From: Balanoglossus misakiensis
Lineage: Eukaryota > Hemichordata
Assembly: GCA_040954595.2 (NCBI GenBank)
Contig: CM082593.2
Location: forward strand, 10,478,001 to 10,542,000
Direction: 5' to 3'
Length of the DNA: 64,000 nt
The notes beneath the pieces are model-generated. The model searched no databases, had not been told where the DNA came from, and saw nothing but the letters and a program-made list of their open reading frames with translations. Shown one piece after another: positions 33,721 through 46,300 of this stretch (positions are counted from its first letter, which is position 1; each line of letters opens with the position of its first letter). The position numbers were made by a program, and so were the translations under genes.

Positions 33721-36060
33721 GTGTACTAACTCTCCTTGTTAACAGTAACTTTCAAAGAAACTGAGCAATTGGTTAAAAAGATTTGCTATCCAAAAACAAA
33801 GAAATTTACAACAAACTACCTAAATATTGACAACCAGAATTTAATCAAAGTTGCACATACATGTACATGTGTTATGAAATTGTTAACTAACTTCCAAAGC
33901 AATCAGGAACCAGATATTAACTGAATATGCTCACGTGCAGTACTGTGATTGGTTGACAGAATAACAAGATTAAAAAAACCAGTTTTAAACCATTTTGGTT
34001 TATAGTGTATATGGTGTAAGGGTTGTGTGTTGCACCATTGTGAAATGTAAACATGTTTGTGGAATTGTTGCCTTGTCAATTTTTGTAAGGGGTTATGAGT
34101 CATGTACCCCATCCTGAACTGCATAAAAATAATAAGTCTATGGAATTCTAAAACTCTTTGATCAAAAATGGCAAGAAATATACCAAAAAGTATGAATATT
34201 TCACCAGATTTCAACAAATCTGATTTCTGTTCATGCCTAAGAACCTCTTTAACAAGTTTCAATAAGGTAGACATTTTGGCAAACAACAGGAAATTCAGAC
34301 AAATCTGACTGATATCACATATATGAATTCCCATTCAAAGTTTCCAACCAATTGGACTTGTGGTATTACCGAAGACTATTTGGCCAAACCCTGCAGAAAT
34401 TCCCAAAAAATACAATTATGCAAATTTCATTACAATTTGATCATATCTGACTGAGATCACCCCTAGAAACCCAAATACAAAGTATCAAAACAATTGCACC
34501 TACATTTCACAGGAATGGATTTTTTGGCAAAAACAGGAAATATTGCCCAAAAATGCATTTTTGCAAATTTCACCACCGTTTGCACAAATGTGATTCAGGT
34601 AAGCCCTATGAACCTCCATACCAAGTTTCCAATCAATTGGACATGTAATTTCAGAGAAAATTTTTTTTTAACAAAACTGCAGAAAATTCCCCCAAAAATT
34701 CATAAAAAATAGGAAACGCCAGATACTGACTCCACCTGAACAAAATCATACGAGGTCTTCCCAAAGTACTTGCACACCAATGCACGCCAATTTTTAACTT
34801 AATCTGATCCGCTGTTATTAAGTTTTTCAATTTTGACTATTTGAACATTTTTCCAGTTAATACCAGTATGCATTTTTTCGCAATAACAATTTCTATGTAC
34901 ACACTAAATATCAGTAGTTTCAATTTTTTGATGTTGATGGACATACACATACATACATCAATACATTAAGACGAAACTGATCCATTCACAAAATACATAA
35001 TTCTGTATGAGGCACACATACAGACATACATAGCCGACGGACACCAACTTATGCTATAAGCTGACATTTATATACATGTTAGCCAAAAACCAAAATCAAC
35101 CTCAAAATAGACATTAAAATATATTGCACCACCATGAGAAGACAAATTCATTTTTTGACAAATTTTCTGGGGCGTCATTGATATAGCATGGCATATTGTC
35201 AAAGTACGTAGGCTCTGTGATAAGATTCCATACACACAAAATGGTAACCTTGGAAGTCCAGCTGACGTACTTATGCAATGGCGTCTCGTGTATTCCGTCG
35301 CCAAAAAATCATCGTAAACTAATTGATAGTCGGGGTCACAATTCAAGACGACTTTCTCTAAATTCTTTATGAATGGATTAAATCGAAATCGAAATGTTGA
35401 CGTATGACGTACGGAATGAGATCTGAACAGACATTCAATGTTATCATTCTCGCTCGATCACATATTGGGTAGGCCATCTAGCAATCGCTATATAGTATTG
35501 GCGATAACAGACTGTCTATAAACACACAAAACGGATTTTACTGTTGAGTGTGATCAACCGCCATGTTATTTTTCTCTGAACAATAGACAAATAGAAAGCC
35601 TGGTGACATTTTGAGATTGACTGCGTGAGGACCACAATATGCGTGAATCATTTACGGATTGTCTTGATGAATGGGTCACGTCATAGTCATAACGCGGATT
35701 CGGCTGCACGCCAACTATCCGCCATATTGTCTCCACTAACTTACTCGTAAGTAGTTTCAAACTTCATTTGAAAAGAGTATTCGTCTGACGGTCCTGTAGA
35801 TTAACAATTTACGCTCTATGAAGCAACTAAACAACGTTAGCTTCCTTGTGGATTCACGTAGGGAAGTTATTCGTAACGACGGGTACAGCGTCTGAGCATG
35901 GACAGAACCACGGCAATATCGCCAGGAATGTCTCATTTCACAGCGCCCTCAAACAGTCGATCTCCTCAAACTATCGTTTCCACTGGTCATATATGCAGCA
36001 TTAACGAAAGCTCTCATAGACAACCATGTAATAGAAAAATTAAAACTTTAATAACTTCAT
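33721..36060. other. Diverged repeats and unassigned sequence
   Basis: 34140-35000 is a divergent field-repeat copy ('aaatatgcaaattt'-like blocks, 'gacatacacatacatacat' tail). 35060-36060 is less repetitive but contains no exon I can support on either strand. Confidence 0.5.
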
Positions 36061-36238
36061 TAATATCAAAGCCACACCCACCAAAACCTTTCCAGTTCTT
36101 GCCATATGATATCTGAACCTGTGTACTAAATTTGGTTGAAATCGGTTCAGCGGTTCTTGAGATATCGGGTATACAGACAGACACACACATACACAGACAT
36201 CGCTAAACTATAAGCTCACGTGATTTTCAGGTGAGCTA
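36060..36238 (+). repeat. Interspersed repeat end with ACAC tail
   Basis: 'tttggttgaaatcggttcag' and 'cggttcttgagatatcgggt', then 'acagacagacacacacatac' and 'cacgtgattttcaggtgagc'. It is a typical 3'-end arrangement of a short dispersed element. Only one copy is seen here. Confidence 0.5.
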
Positions 36239-36319
36239 AAAATTGGGTTACCCCTAGGAATATTCCTACCATATTTCAAAGCCATCAAAAAAGCAGTTTC
36301 AAAGAAAAACACATTTGTT

Positions 36320-37060
36320 CAAAAGTGGCAAAAACACAAATATGCAAACATCTCTATAATTGTACACCATCTTACTTCAATCACTACAAGGAACATTCCT
36401 GCCAAAATTCAAAGCAATCTGACAAGGGTTTGAACGGTTTAACATTAAACAGTTTTTGACAAAGATTGCAAAAAATATCCCCAATAACACAAGCACGCAG
36501 TTTTAACCATTTTTATGACATCTTCCTTGGGTTACCCCTGGGAATCTGCCTACCAAATTGCAAAGCATTCTGACCATAATTGGCAAAATTGCTCAAAATT
36601 ATAAATATGCCTATTTTACAACAATCTGAACAAAAAATATGGTAACTCGGACCACCCATAGGAAGCTTCATACTAAATTTCGAAGGAGTCGGACTATCGC
36701 TTTCAGAAGTGAAGATTTTTTTTTACCAATAATGTGGAAAAAGACAAAAAAAATTAATAAACATTAGAAAATTCATAATATTAGCTCACAACATACAGGA
36801 CTGTATGGGGTTCATTGACATACCAATCTGACCAGTGGTTGTCAAGTTTCTGACTTTTGACCAATTTCACATTTACACAGGTAATATTTTGGCAATGACA
36901 ATTTAATTTGAACAAAATCCCATCTACAGCCCCGCCTGCATCTACACACTAAATATGGAAGTGATATGCCCAGCGGTTTTCATCCATTCACTCATACATA
37001 CAAATGCAACTGATTCCATAAGGTCCCAATCGTATATATGTACATAAACCAAATGGGACC
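36320..37060 (+). repeat. Field repeats, start of duplicated segment copy 2
   Basis: Matches 28.12 kb onwards ('acaaatatgcaaa', 'ataattgtacaccatcttac'). Ends at 'aaatgggacctaaaaatt' near 37055. Confidence 0.7.
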
Positions 37061-37588
37061 TAAAAATTGCTCCAAAATTATAAATACGCAATTTTTGGCA
37101 ACAATTTAAACAAAACTATGGTTGGTAACTCAGATCACCTATGAAGCTTCATAATAAATTTCAAACAAGTCAGCTGATCAATTCCAGAAAAGTAGGTTTT
37201 TACCGACAATGTGGAAAGAGACAAAAAAAATGCTTAAAAATAGAAAATTCACATTATTAGCTCACAACATGTAGAATTGTGAGAGGATACCATAAGGTAC
37301 ATGCATACCAATTATCAATTTTGAAAGCAATTTGCCCAGTAGTTGTTGAGTTCCCAAGTTTTGACGAATTTGACACTTTCCCAGCTAATTTGCATATTTT
37401 GGCAATGACAACTTCACTTAGACAAACTCCCATCTACTGCCCTGTCTGCACATTAAATATCAAGGTGAAATGCCAGTAGTTTCCAAATGTTTGATGTTGA
37501 TGGACATACAAACATCCATACATACAGGTGCAACTGATCCCGTAAGGTACCATGGTATAAATACATATACCAAATGGGACCTAATAAT
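37061..37588 (+). repeat. Field repeat family copy
   Basis: Counterpart of 29913-30407, with the same order of landmarks and the terminal 'accaaatgggacctaata'. Confidence 0.75.
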
Positions 37589-39057
37589 TCTGATAAAATG
37601 CGTACATACGTACATACATACAAGTCAGCAATAAGGAGACGGGATAGTGGGCTGGCACTGAGTGTCTATTTCTATTGCAAATTATAAACATGCAGCAAGT
37701 GTAAAAACCACATGTACCTTCAACGTCCTTGGACAACACATTTTTGTAACTTTCCCAGATCAATGGCTAATATTACTTGCCAAAGGCGACTAGAATTTTG
37801 GGGGCCTGATGCAAGTCTGATACATGTACTTCATGATTTAGAGATATGATGAAAATCCTGTCAACCGAATTACAGGGAAATCAGATTTTCCATGTAAAAT
37901 CATATCACCCAAAAGTGTCAAAAATAATTTTGAAACAAAAAGTCTACTCAAAATCATACCAAAATTTAAATGTTAATGCAGTACGTTAGGCAAGCAATTT
38001 GAGAATGAAGAAACTTACAAAATAATTTATAAATTGTAAATAATTTACAAATGCCGCACACAAACTTACAATTACTACCATATTACTGAACATGTTAAAA
38101 GGACATTGTACCAGCAGAGACATTGTGATCGAGCAATCCCCAAGATATACATGACATGGTCTAATTACAAATATTGAATATGTAAAATATGTACACAACA
38201 CTTCCAGTCTTACAGTACAGTCAGCTGCTTGTGAACAATAGTCATGTAGCTATTTCATCAAATTTACAGCCCAAGTCTTGCCTATACAATTCTCCCTACT
38301 TTAAACACGTTTTAAGCTACCCAAAATGAGTGATGAAAATCTCATACGGTCGATAATTTCAAGATGGCCGATTTTTGCCATGTTAAAGAAATGGGAGTTC
38401 ATAAGCTAAAATGATGATGGGTCATTCTTGAACTTTTTAACAGAAAAAATAGCAAAAGTGAAAAAAAGTTTAATATGCTAACTACCGAGACAGAAATGTT
38501 TGACCGAAGGAAGTCATGAAATACAGTAAACATATCATTTCTTCTATCTCTTACTACAGTTGGTTATGGACTTTCCGCCCAGAATGCAATGAGATTTGAC
38601 ACCTAGCGCAAAGTGAAAAACCTATTTAAGGCAGCCAGAATTTTCTGCATAGTATGACGGAAACATTTGTAAAGTCATGGCTAGCATGGGTTGGCAGGTT
38701 TATGGGACCCGCTCAGGTTCCCTCGAATAACACATAATGCATGATTGGTGACTGATTATTGTTTATTTGTTGATTTTGTCACATTTTCAGAAAAATCCCT
38801 ATCAATCAGTCATATTTGTTTGGCCTTGCTATACAGCGCAATATGAATCTTGTTGACTGAAATTGTTGAGGATAGTGGTACATAAAGGTTACCAATTGGA
38901 AAATATTAAAATGATTATTAGTGGTGTCCAACTCTTCATGATAACCAGTTGTGGCTTGCCACCACCATAATTTTAAAAGGGTGACTTCACTATTTGATGG
39001 GAAAAGGTAGCATTTACAAACAAGCTATGGAGCATGTATACAGCAAGGTGTGCTTAC

Positions 39058-39130
39058 CGGAAAGCGGTCTTGGATCAGGCCTAGGTATTCTCTTCCTCCT
39101 CCGGCATACGTTGAAATGCTGTGTTTAAGA
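39058..39130 (-). other. Exon-like module, 73 nt (copy 2)
   Basis: Same limits and splice-like borders as 32322-32394; nearly identical sequence. Confidence 0.3.
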
Positions 39131-39468
39131 CTGTGAATCAAATATATGCAAATATTAATTAGTAACCAATCAACCTTGCTTTAGAATTATGTGGGCCATA
39201 CAAATTAGTGAAAATATGCAAAACATGGTATAATATAGGGTCAGAAAAAATTTCCAGCCTGTTTGTGTCATGATTTACATTTTTCTTTCTGGCCTAAAGT
39301 ATTGTTTTATTTCACTCTAAACAACATTACTTTCCTTCATGCGTCTAATATAATAACAGATCTCTTAGCCAGTTTGATTAAGCATAGTGTTGGACTAGCA
39401 CACGTTCAGCCAAAGTTAAAGTATCTCCCTGTGTATTGATATGGGAGTAATTTTAGCTATATGGTTAA

Positions 39469-39815
39469 AGGGACAAAGTCTCTCTGTCGCTGTCCTTTTT
39501 CCATTAATTATGTTTGATACAAGACACTGTTTATGTCAATGTACATTTGGATATATAGTGAATAAATGATCAACCACACAAAACTTCCATCCCGCTTGTA
39601 TGATATGAGAGTAAAAACTCGCCCAAAATGAATAAATGGTAAAGAACGATTATTCATTTTGGCGAGTATTTTTACTCTCGTGTCTACAAGTGGGACGGAA
39701 GTTGTGTGTGGCTGAACGTTCATTCACTATATATCTACATGTAGAATAACAAACGGTGTCTTGTATCAAATATAATTAATGGAAAAAAGGGCAGCGAGAG
39801 AGAGACTTTGTCCCT
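39469..39815. mobile_element. 347-bp foldback MITE with TTAA target duplication
   Basis: TTAA at 39465-39468 and 39816-39819. Ends 'agggacaaagtctctct' and 'agagagactttgtccct' are inverted, and the pairing continues for about 165 bp per side ('ccattaattatgtttgatac' against 'tatcaaatataattaatgg'), so almost the whole element is one palindrome. In copy 1 of the duplication the site reads 'atatggttaaggaaatgcat' (33341-33360) with one TTAA and no insert. This fixes the boundaries and the target duplication. Confidence 0.92.
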
Positions 39816-40056
39816 TTAAGGAAATGCATCCACATTTATTTTATGCTCCACGTGAAGATTTGAACTTGTGAGTTGTCCATCTAATTCATGACATCACGAT
39901 CATATCACAAGCAATCGAGGCCAGAATTCGAAGGGGAAAAACAGGTACGTTGTATTGAAAGCTGGAATATGTAAATTAGTTCGTAGACATACATTTCTTC
40001 CTATTGTTTCGGTTGCAACACCCGATAAAAGCAAATATAAAGCAAGTCATGCTTAC

Positions 40057-40131
40057 CATTGAGCGGTCTTAAACTCGCCCCGGACAAGGAAGAGAATCCC
40101 GAGTTGAAACGCAGACAGTTTCAGGCAGCAT
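40057..40131 (-). other. Exon-like module, 75 nt (copy 2)
   Basis: Same limits and splice-like borders as 33572-33646, with a few substitutions (one Trp codon becomes Arg in the open frame). Confidence 0.3.
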
Positions 40132-40330
40132 CTGTGAATCAAATAGACATAGAAGTTAGTAACCAGTCATAGAAGCTCTGCGTGGCAGGGCTGCGTGTTA
40201 ACGGCTATACCATAGCTCCCACTGGTAGCTTATAACAGTCTCAATGGTGCCAAAAATCTCCCCAACAACAAAACCAACCCTGGTCAGTTTATTCGCTATC
40301 GCTTTGCCTTAAAAGTTATACTGTAGTGTG

Positions 40331-40756
40331 TTACCACAGGGGGCTCCTTCCTCCGCGATTTTATTGTTTGTTTGTTGTTGTTGATTGGCATAATAAACAA
40401 ATACATATTTCTTTATTAATAAATATGGTTTGTTGACATGTAAGTGTTAGGGTATATTCAACAGTTAGGGTTACTGTTGGCATTTTTTTCGATCCACGGC
40501 CCCGGGCATCACTAAGCCACAGGGGGTGGGGGGGGGGGTTTGGGGGGGGGTGATGCCGGCCATGGATCGAAAAAATGCCAACACTAATTCTAACCGTTGA
40601 ATATACCATAACCTGTCAAATATACCCTAATAACCTAACCCTTACATGTCAACAAACCATATTTATTAATAAAGAAATATGTATTTGTTTATTATGCCAA
40701 TCAACAACAACAAACAAACAATAAAATCGCCTAGGGAGAGCCCCCTGTGGTGTTAC
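40331..40756. repeat. Foldback element with ~175-200-bp arms and a G-rich loop
   Basis: Arms about 40331-40505 and 40549-40756: 'ttgattggcataataaacaa' pairs with 'ttgtttattatgccaatcaa', 'ttgttgacatgtaagtgt' with its complement, and 'tttttcgatcca' with 'tggatcgaaaaa'. The outer ends 'ccacagggggctc' and 'gagccccctgtgg' are inverted. The loop includes G13 and G9 runs. Confidence 0.85.
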
Positions 40757-40994
40757 GGTACCACCTGCTCCACAATAACAAAGCTGACTCGAGCCAACGA
40801 ACGACGTACAATTTACTCGCACGGTGTAATATAACGCACAAATTCCATGCGACTGTGAGTTTACTGTTTGGTGCTGTAACGCTTCCCAAAGTCAGAATTT
40901 CGATGTTGGGGGGACCCTCTCGCCCTACCACGACCAGTTTTTGCGAGAAGGAGTGTACATGTACTTGTAAAATAACATTAAATGCCATGCTTAC

Positions 40995-41039
40995 CAGAGA
41001 AACGACATCATCAAGCATGGAGGCGACCGGGACCTCCAT
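40995..41039 (-). other. Possible minus-strand first exon (weak)
   Basis: ATG at 41037-41039 reads MEVPVASMLDDVVSL up to a 'gtaagcatgg' donor; the donor context matches those of the exon-like modules downstream on the same strand. However, joining to either module in phase 0 meets a stop, and a 16-bp hairpin overlaps the start. Low confidence. Confidence 0.15.
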
Positions 41040-41569
41040 GCTTGATGAACGTCAAAGCTGCAATGATTTTTCAAATGCAATGGTCAGCGGTACGAGAACG
41101 AGGCACCAGCTGTGCGTCAATTATGCAACTTACTTACTACTCAATCAGAATCCTGCTTCAACATGACGTAACACTAATTAGTCAAAGAATGCAATGCAAC
41201 GTATGTGTGCGGGTGGAGAATGCGCCTCACGTCAATGCAGACACACCAGACACACACACTGAAATGCAAATTGAGGAATTATGTCACGGTGATCTTTGGA
41301 AGTGCGAATGAATAAAATATTTCGTTTTCTTCAGTGTTTTTGTACTACAAAAAAAATTGCTAAAAAACGACTAGCAAGCGCTTATGCAATGAAATACAAA
41401 TAAATATAATTATCGCCAATTGGAAATGGAACGTCAATCCGCATTTGTCAAAAAATAACAGAAAAGACAAAGGAGCTGAGACGTCCTAAAATAAAAGGAA
41501 TGACCTCTCTGTTCTGACCTGTATGAGGAAGCCCTATTGTAATACGCAATATGTAGGATCATGCTACCA

Positions 41570-41880
41570 TCCGCCATTCTGATTGGACGAGAGATCAATC
41601 CATCGATACGAAAGTACTCAATAGAGCACTGCTAAAACTGGCCCCTGAACTAATAGCATGCAACAGGGAAAACGTGACTAAATAAAAAAAAATATAGCTG
41701 ATAAATTTACGGACGGCCGGTTTATTTTTTAACTGCTCTATTGGAACTGTTGTCACTGTCATGCACGATGCATGTCTTGTCATTGCGCACTCGTGTTAAC
41801 ATTCATCAGAGCGCCTTTCGATCAATTCGTAACGTTTACATTAGACTCGAGTTCATTTTCGTTATGAAAATGACATTGAT
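41570..41880 (+). repeat. Segment duplicated in the centre of the 4-kb inverted repeat
   Basis: 'ctcaatagagcactgctaaa' and 'actggcccctgaacta' recur at 45180-45220 in the same orientation, and weaker similarity continues through 'ttcgtaac' (about 41830 and 45400). Confidence 0.7.
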
Positions 41881-43341
41881 ATACACAAAGTCGATTACTG
41901 ATATAAAATAATAGCAATAACCCTAACCATAGATTAGGCTATAGCATTCCGGTATTTTTTTCAATATCACTCAGGAAGGATTCTATAACATTCTGTTTTG
42001 TATCGGGATGTATAATTTAATATCCATACTACAAAACAAATATCAGCGGTAACTCAGAAAATATTGTTGAAAATTTGTTCTCTGTAGGCCTAACCATGGT
42101 AAGATAATGCAATGCCGGTAAGTATTTTGGAAGTCAAGGTTGCATTGTATTGTCTGGTGTTCAAATAATCACAAACATCCCGGAAGACTAAATTCTTTCT
42201 GTCAAAACCACTTCTGCAACGACAAGAACTTTCAGGGCAGGCAAAACCATGGCATGAAGACGATATGAAGTCGATGAGTTAATGTTATGTTGAACCCGGC
42301 CACTTTACGTATCTTAACTATTCACACATTGACCATTCTATAATTCTCTCCCTTTTAATGTCTTCTTTGTGGTTTGTTTGTAAAAATGTTGCCTGTGTTG
42401 AAACTTGACTACTTGTCACTTTTGCCTACCAAGAATAATATGACCAAAAGGGGTGGCATGAAATTCTAGACTGTAACAAAACTCGATTTCATGACCCAAA
42501 GTTTGATTTTATGTGTTTTTGGTTTGGACGTGGCAAAGACATGTAAATTCCGACCACCTATACACCATCCATACATGTATGAATCGACATCATTTATTGC
42601 ACGAGAGACTTCAAGCAAGCATTCCATCATCGCAAAAGGACAAAGAGAGAGCGACTTTGTCTCTTTAAATTAATTTAGCAAGTTCAAAGTGAATGCCCAC
42701 ATGAAAACCTTTACTCAGCAATTTTTTTTGTAATTAATAAAACTAGGTTTGGTATGTTTTTGCGCTTGTTTTATTTTCCTTTTGTCTATAAATAGTCGTA
42801 TATTTTAAAACAGCTAAAATGAGTCAAATGGGGCATTTTTCCATCCCACCTCATCCTAGCTAAGAGCTTCAGTGCCGGTCACCTCCACAAAATTAATTTA
42901 CCACGAACAAATTGAAATACAGCCAATCGGAAAAAGTGCGCCACCACATGGTCATTTGAAGACTTTTATGCTCTCTTCTGGCCGTAAACGCATGTGATCT
43001 GGAATAAATCGAACATCGATCGTGTTTTATTTATTTTCACCACCAGCGAAAATCTACGACGGCCCAACCGCAGATTATTGCTGCTCCATACAACAACCGG
43101 CTTAAACTGTTCTGTGCATGTGTTTTGTGTTCTGGTGGCGTTTGCGGGTCTGAGACGTCATTTGTAGAAGGCCCTATTCGTTTTCTACCAATAACTTTTA
43201 CCAACCATGCTAGAACTATTTCGTTTTCTTTGACGACGCTTGACACTTTTCTTGCTTTGTTGTTAGTACATGTAGTTTGTTTGTTCGTTACGTCTGTTAC
43301 TGGGGTTCTTCACTTGTAGTCTGGTTACACTATGAGATAGG
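41881..43341. other. Unassigned sequence
   Basis: Only a MITE-end fragment is recognised near 42632-42668 ('gagagcgactttgtctcttt', as in the AGGGACAAAG family). No supported exon on either strand. Confidence 0.5.
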
Positions 43342-46300
43342 TGCCGTTAATCAGAATTTTTGGTAAGGAAGGTTTGAGAAGTCCATTCTATGTAAAAAAT
43401 GGTGCTCATTCCAAAAAAGTCAGTCTTATTAACCCCACTCAAGACAAAATTGCCATTTTGGCCATTTTTAACCCCAAAATGGTCTTTTTTTAGAAAACAC
43501 TAAAAACACATTGTTTTCGTCACATTCTGAGATCTGATAACATATGATATGCTTATTCTATGTAAAATTTGGTGAATATTACGAAAAAAGTAGTTCGATT
43601 GACCCAAAACAACAGAAAATTGCCTTTTTGACCAATTTTTGCCCCAAAAACGTCATTTTTAGAAAAAAAATAAAACACACGGTTTTCTTCATAATGATTG
43701 ATCTGGTGATATATGGAAAGTCAATTCTATGTTAAAAGTGGTGACTTTAAAAAATAAAGCAGTCTTTTTGACCTCAATCAATACAAAAATGCCATTTTTG
43801 GCCACTTTTTGTGGTCAAAAAAGGTCATTTTTACAAAAAAACTAAAAATAAATTGTGTTTATCATATTCAGAGATCATTGGATATATGAAATGTCCATTC
43901 TATGTAAAAAATGGTGCTGATTCCAGAAATAGCAGTCTTATTGACCCTACTCAAGAAAAAATGCCATTTTTGCCACTTTTTGCCCCAAAACGTCATTTTC
44001 AGAAAACACACAAAATTTATATATTTTCTTCACTTTCGGAGATCTGATAATGTATTATATGCCCACCCTATGTAAAATCTGGTGATTATTCGAAAAAAGC
44101 AGATTTATTGACCCAACCTAATGCAAAAATGCCCTTTTGGAAAGTTTTTGCCCCAAAAGGCCATTTTTAGAAAAAAAATTAAAAACAAACTTTTCTTCAT
44201 AAAGCTCAGAGATCATGTGATATATGAAATGTTCATCCTATGTAAAAAATGGTGCTGATTCCAGAAATAGCAGTCTTATTGATCCTACTCAAGAAAAAAT
44301 GCCATTTTGCCACTTTTTGCCCCCAAAACGTCATTTTCAGAAAACACTCAAAATTTATATATTTTCTTCACTTTCGGAGATCTGATAATGAATTATATGC
44401 CCACTGTATGTGAAAAATTTCCAAAAAAGCAGTTTTATTGATGCCACTCAAGATAAAAGTGCCTTTTTGGCAAGTTTTTGCTCAAAAAGTGTCATTTCTA
44501 GAAAATACGAAAATTATGCCATTTTCTTCCCATTGGTGATCAAATGATAAATAAAAGTACTAAAAAACCCACTCTTACTGACCCCACTGAGGGAAAAAAA
44601 TATCATTTTGGCCTCTTTGCTCAAAAAGGTAACTGTTAGAAAAAATAAATACAAACTTATTCCTTTATATTCAGAGCCCTTGTGATGTATGTAAATTCGT
44701 TTTTTTTTTTGTGTGTGTGTGCAAAAAATATGCTGATACCAGCACAACGGTCTTATTGAGACACCCCGCTCAGTACAAAATTGCCATTTAGCCATCTTTT
44801 GGTCAACAATAGGCATTTTCAGAAAACAAATATAATTGATGTTTTTGCCTTTTGTGTTCTGATGTTGTATATGCATATTTAAAACGCCATAACCATATAA
44901 TGTCAATTAAATTGATGATATTGAAAGACAGGGTTGCCACAATTTGGCAAATTTAGCCCAAAACTGAACTTAACAATAAGATGATCCATGTATACGCACT
45001 GTCTACTATAAGTCGATTATGCGTGGTGTGGAATATTTAGGTTCAGATATGCCAGCTCGGGAGAGAGTGTTGAAATTTATTCTCTTCAATCTGAATACAA
45101 AATCAGAAATTATATTATAATTTATATCATGATACCTCCGTCATACTGATTGGACAGGAGTGCAACGATGCTAGAATACTCAATAGAGCACTGCTAAAAC
45201 TGGCCCCTGAACTAGCACGCAGCAGGGAAAATGTGGGTTTAAACTAAATAAACATAAAACCCTTGACGTTTTAATTTGGAACTGCTGTATGGGAATATTT
45301 GGGCAATGTGCAATGCCTTTCTTTTGTCATCTGTATCATGTTTAGAGCTTGGTCCCGGGCGGCGTGTTTACATTCATTGACGCGAGTTTTGTTCCATTCG
45401 TAACTTCTTTTCCTCTCGACGCTGTTTCATCATCATTATGAGTTCAACTTGGGCTAATTTTGCAAAAACTCCAAATACAAACATTTTTTCGGTACAAAAT
45501 GGCTAAAATGATAATTTTTTCTTGAGTAGATCTATTTTTGGCTACAAATAGCAAAAAAGGCAATTTTGACAACCGGAGTGCCGTTTTTGGAATAGTCACC
45601 AAATTTTACACAGAATGGACTTTTCATACATGATCAGATCTCTGAATATGAAGAAAACAATTTTTCTTTAGTTTGTTTGTTTTTAATGAACATTTTTGAC
45701 CAAAAAAGTGGCCGAAATTACAAATTTCAATTGAATAGGGTAAGTAAGACTTCCGTTTTTGGAACAGTAACCACGTTTCAATATAGAATGGGCTTTTATT
45801 TATAATAAGATCACCGAAAGTGAAGAAAAGAGAATGCTTATTAATATATTCTTAAAAATAACAATTTTGTGCAAAACTTAGCCAAAAAGGTGATTTCATC
45901 ATGGTTGAGGTAATTAAGACTGCATTTCTGGAATCAACACCTATTTTACAATAAATGTACTTTTCACACATCATAGAATCTCCAAATAAGAATCAAACAG
46001 TTTGTTTATAATGATTTTCGAAAAGTGGCTTTTTGGGCAAAAACTTGTCAAAAAAGCACTGTTTTCTTGAGTGGCGCTAGTAATTTTTTTTGAATTTTTT
46101 CACATAGAGTGGGTACATAATACATCATCATCTCCGAAAGTGAAGAAAATATAAAAGTTTTGGGTGTTTTCTAGAAATGACACTTTTTGGGCAAAAACTT
46201 GCCAAAGGGCACTTTTATCTTGGGTGGCATCAATAAAACTGCTTTTTTGGAAATTTTTCACATAAAGTGGGCATATAATACATTATCAGATCTCCGAAAG

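Larger units (their letters stand above)
37589..40175 (+). other. Duplicated segment, copy 2 (unique part)
   Basis: Collinear with 30408-33720. Compared with copy 1 it lacks the Harbinger-like element and the ~640-bp block. It has about 240 extra bp near 38694-38930, and it carries the foldback MITE at 39469-39815. No protein-coding gene is recognised. Confidence 0.8.

Noticed and set aside
40731-41166. Overlapping ORFs of 102 and 139 codons on opposite strands as a gene
   Set aside because: They overlap the foldback arm and a hairpin, show no domain, and their openness looks incidental.
43544-44047. Repeated 'CLFYVKFGEYYEK' and 'CPFYVKNGADSRNSS' peptides as a tandem protein
   Set aside because: They are translations of the 171-bp monomers, broken by stops between units and mirrored on the other arm.
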